Below, piece by piece: positions 5,821 to 5,826 of a stretch of 5,826 bases of DNA; the stretch's first letter is position 1; each line of letters begins with the position of its first letter. The notes beneath the pieces were generated by a model. The model ran no database searches. It saw nothing but the letters and a program-made list of their open reading frames with translations, and was not told the origin of the DNA. The stretch comes from Spirochaetaceae bacterium (GTDB taxonomy: Bacteria > Spirochaetota > Spirochaetia > Treponematales > Breznakiellaceae): contig JAIRSS010000261.1 of NCBI GenBank assembly GCA_031255315.1, positions 1 to 5,826 of the forward strand, in the 5' to 3' direction. The position numbers were made by a program, and so were the translations under genes.

Positions 5821-5826
5821 AGGAGG
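5821..5826 (+). promoter_or_regulatory. Ribosome binding site of a gene starting beyond the window
   Basis: The window ends in AGGAGG, a perfect Shine-Dalgarno core, preceded by an AT-richer leader that differs from the GC-rich spacer upstream. A plus-strand start codon is expected some 5-10 bases beyond the end. The gene's identity cannot be seen; a pentose transporter component would be a natural neighbour, but that is a guess. Confidence 0.6.

Noticed and set aside
1..5826. CRISPR array, tRNA/rRNA, insertion sequence, attachment site or defence genes
   Set aside because: No regularly spaced repeats, cloverleaf-like sequence, transposase motifs, terminal inverted repeats or defence-type domains were seen on either strand.

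Overview
The window looks like chromosomal DNA from a spirochaete, most plausibly a Treponema-like, sugar-fermenting member. This is inference. It rests on the compact rpmF-acpP-rnc order, which I recall from treponemes, on complete xylulokinase and xylose isomerase genes, and on the moderately high GC. Species cannot be settled from the sequence alone.

Layout. Positions 1-154 hold the 3' end of a plus-strand gene for a medium-chain (zinc-type) alcohol/polyol dehydrogenase. It faces a minus-strand housekeeping block, and two stem-loops lie in the 127-bp convergent gap. The minus-strand block reads rpmF (ribosomal protein L32) -> acpP (acyl carrier protein) -> rnc (ribonuclease III), with a near-consensus sigma70-type promoter at 1547-1575. 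Next on the minus strand comes an AraC-family regulator (1678-2514). It is divergent from a plus-strand pair, xylB (xylulokinase, 2610-4097) and xylA (type II xylose isomerase, 4139-5482). The 95-bp divergent gap carries a direct repeat that could be an operator and a good -10 box with no recognisable -35 for xylB, as expected of an activator-dependent promoter. After xylA lies a 344-bp stretch with no convincing gene. It contains GC-rich hairpins, a strong terminator nested inside a longer outer stem, a promoter-like segment overlapped by a perfect inverted repeat, and an AGGAGG ribosome binding site on the last bases. The next plus-strand gene therefore starts just outside the window.

Function. 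XylA converts D-xylose to D-xylulose and XylB phosphorylates it to D-xylulose 5-phosphate for the pentose phosphate pathway. The AraC-type protein is the obvious candidate pentose-responsive regulator. Its cupin-plus-HTH architecture differs from E. coli XylR and from the ROK-type XylR of Firmicutes. rpmF, acpP and rnc serve translation, lipid synthesis and RNA processing.

No exotic or defence-like system is visible. The points most worth a second look are regulatory: the shared sequence upstream of xylB and of the next gene, the nested terminator, the possible leaderless start of the regulator, and the uncertain start of rnc.
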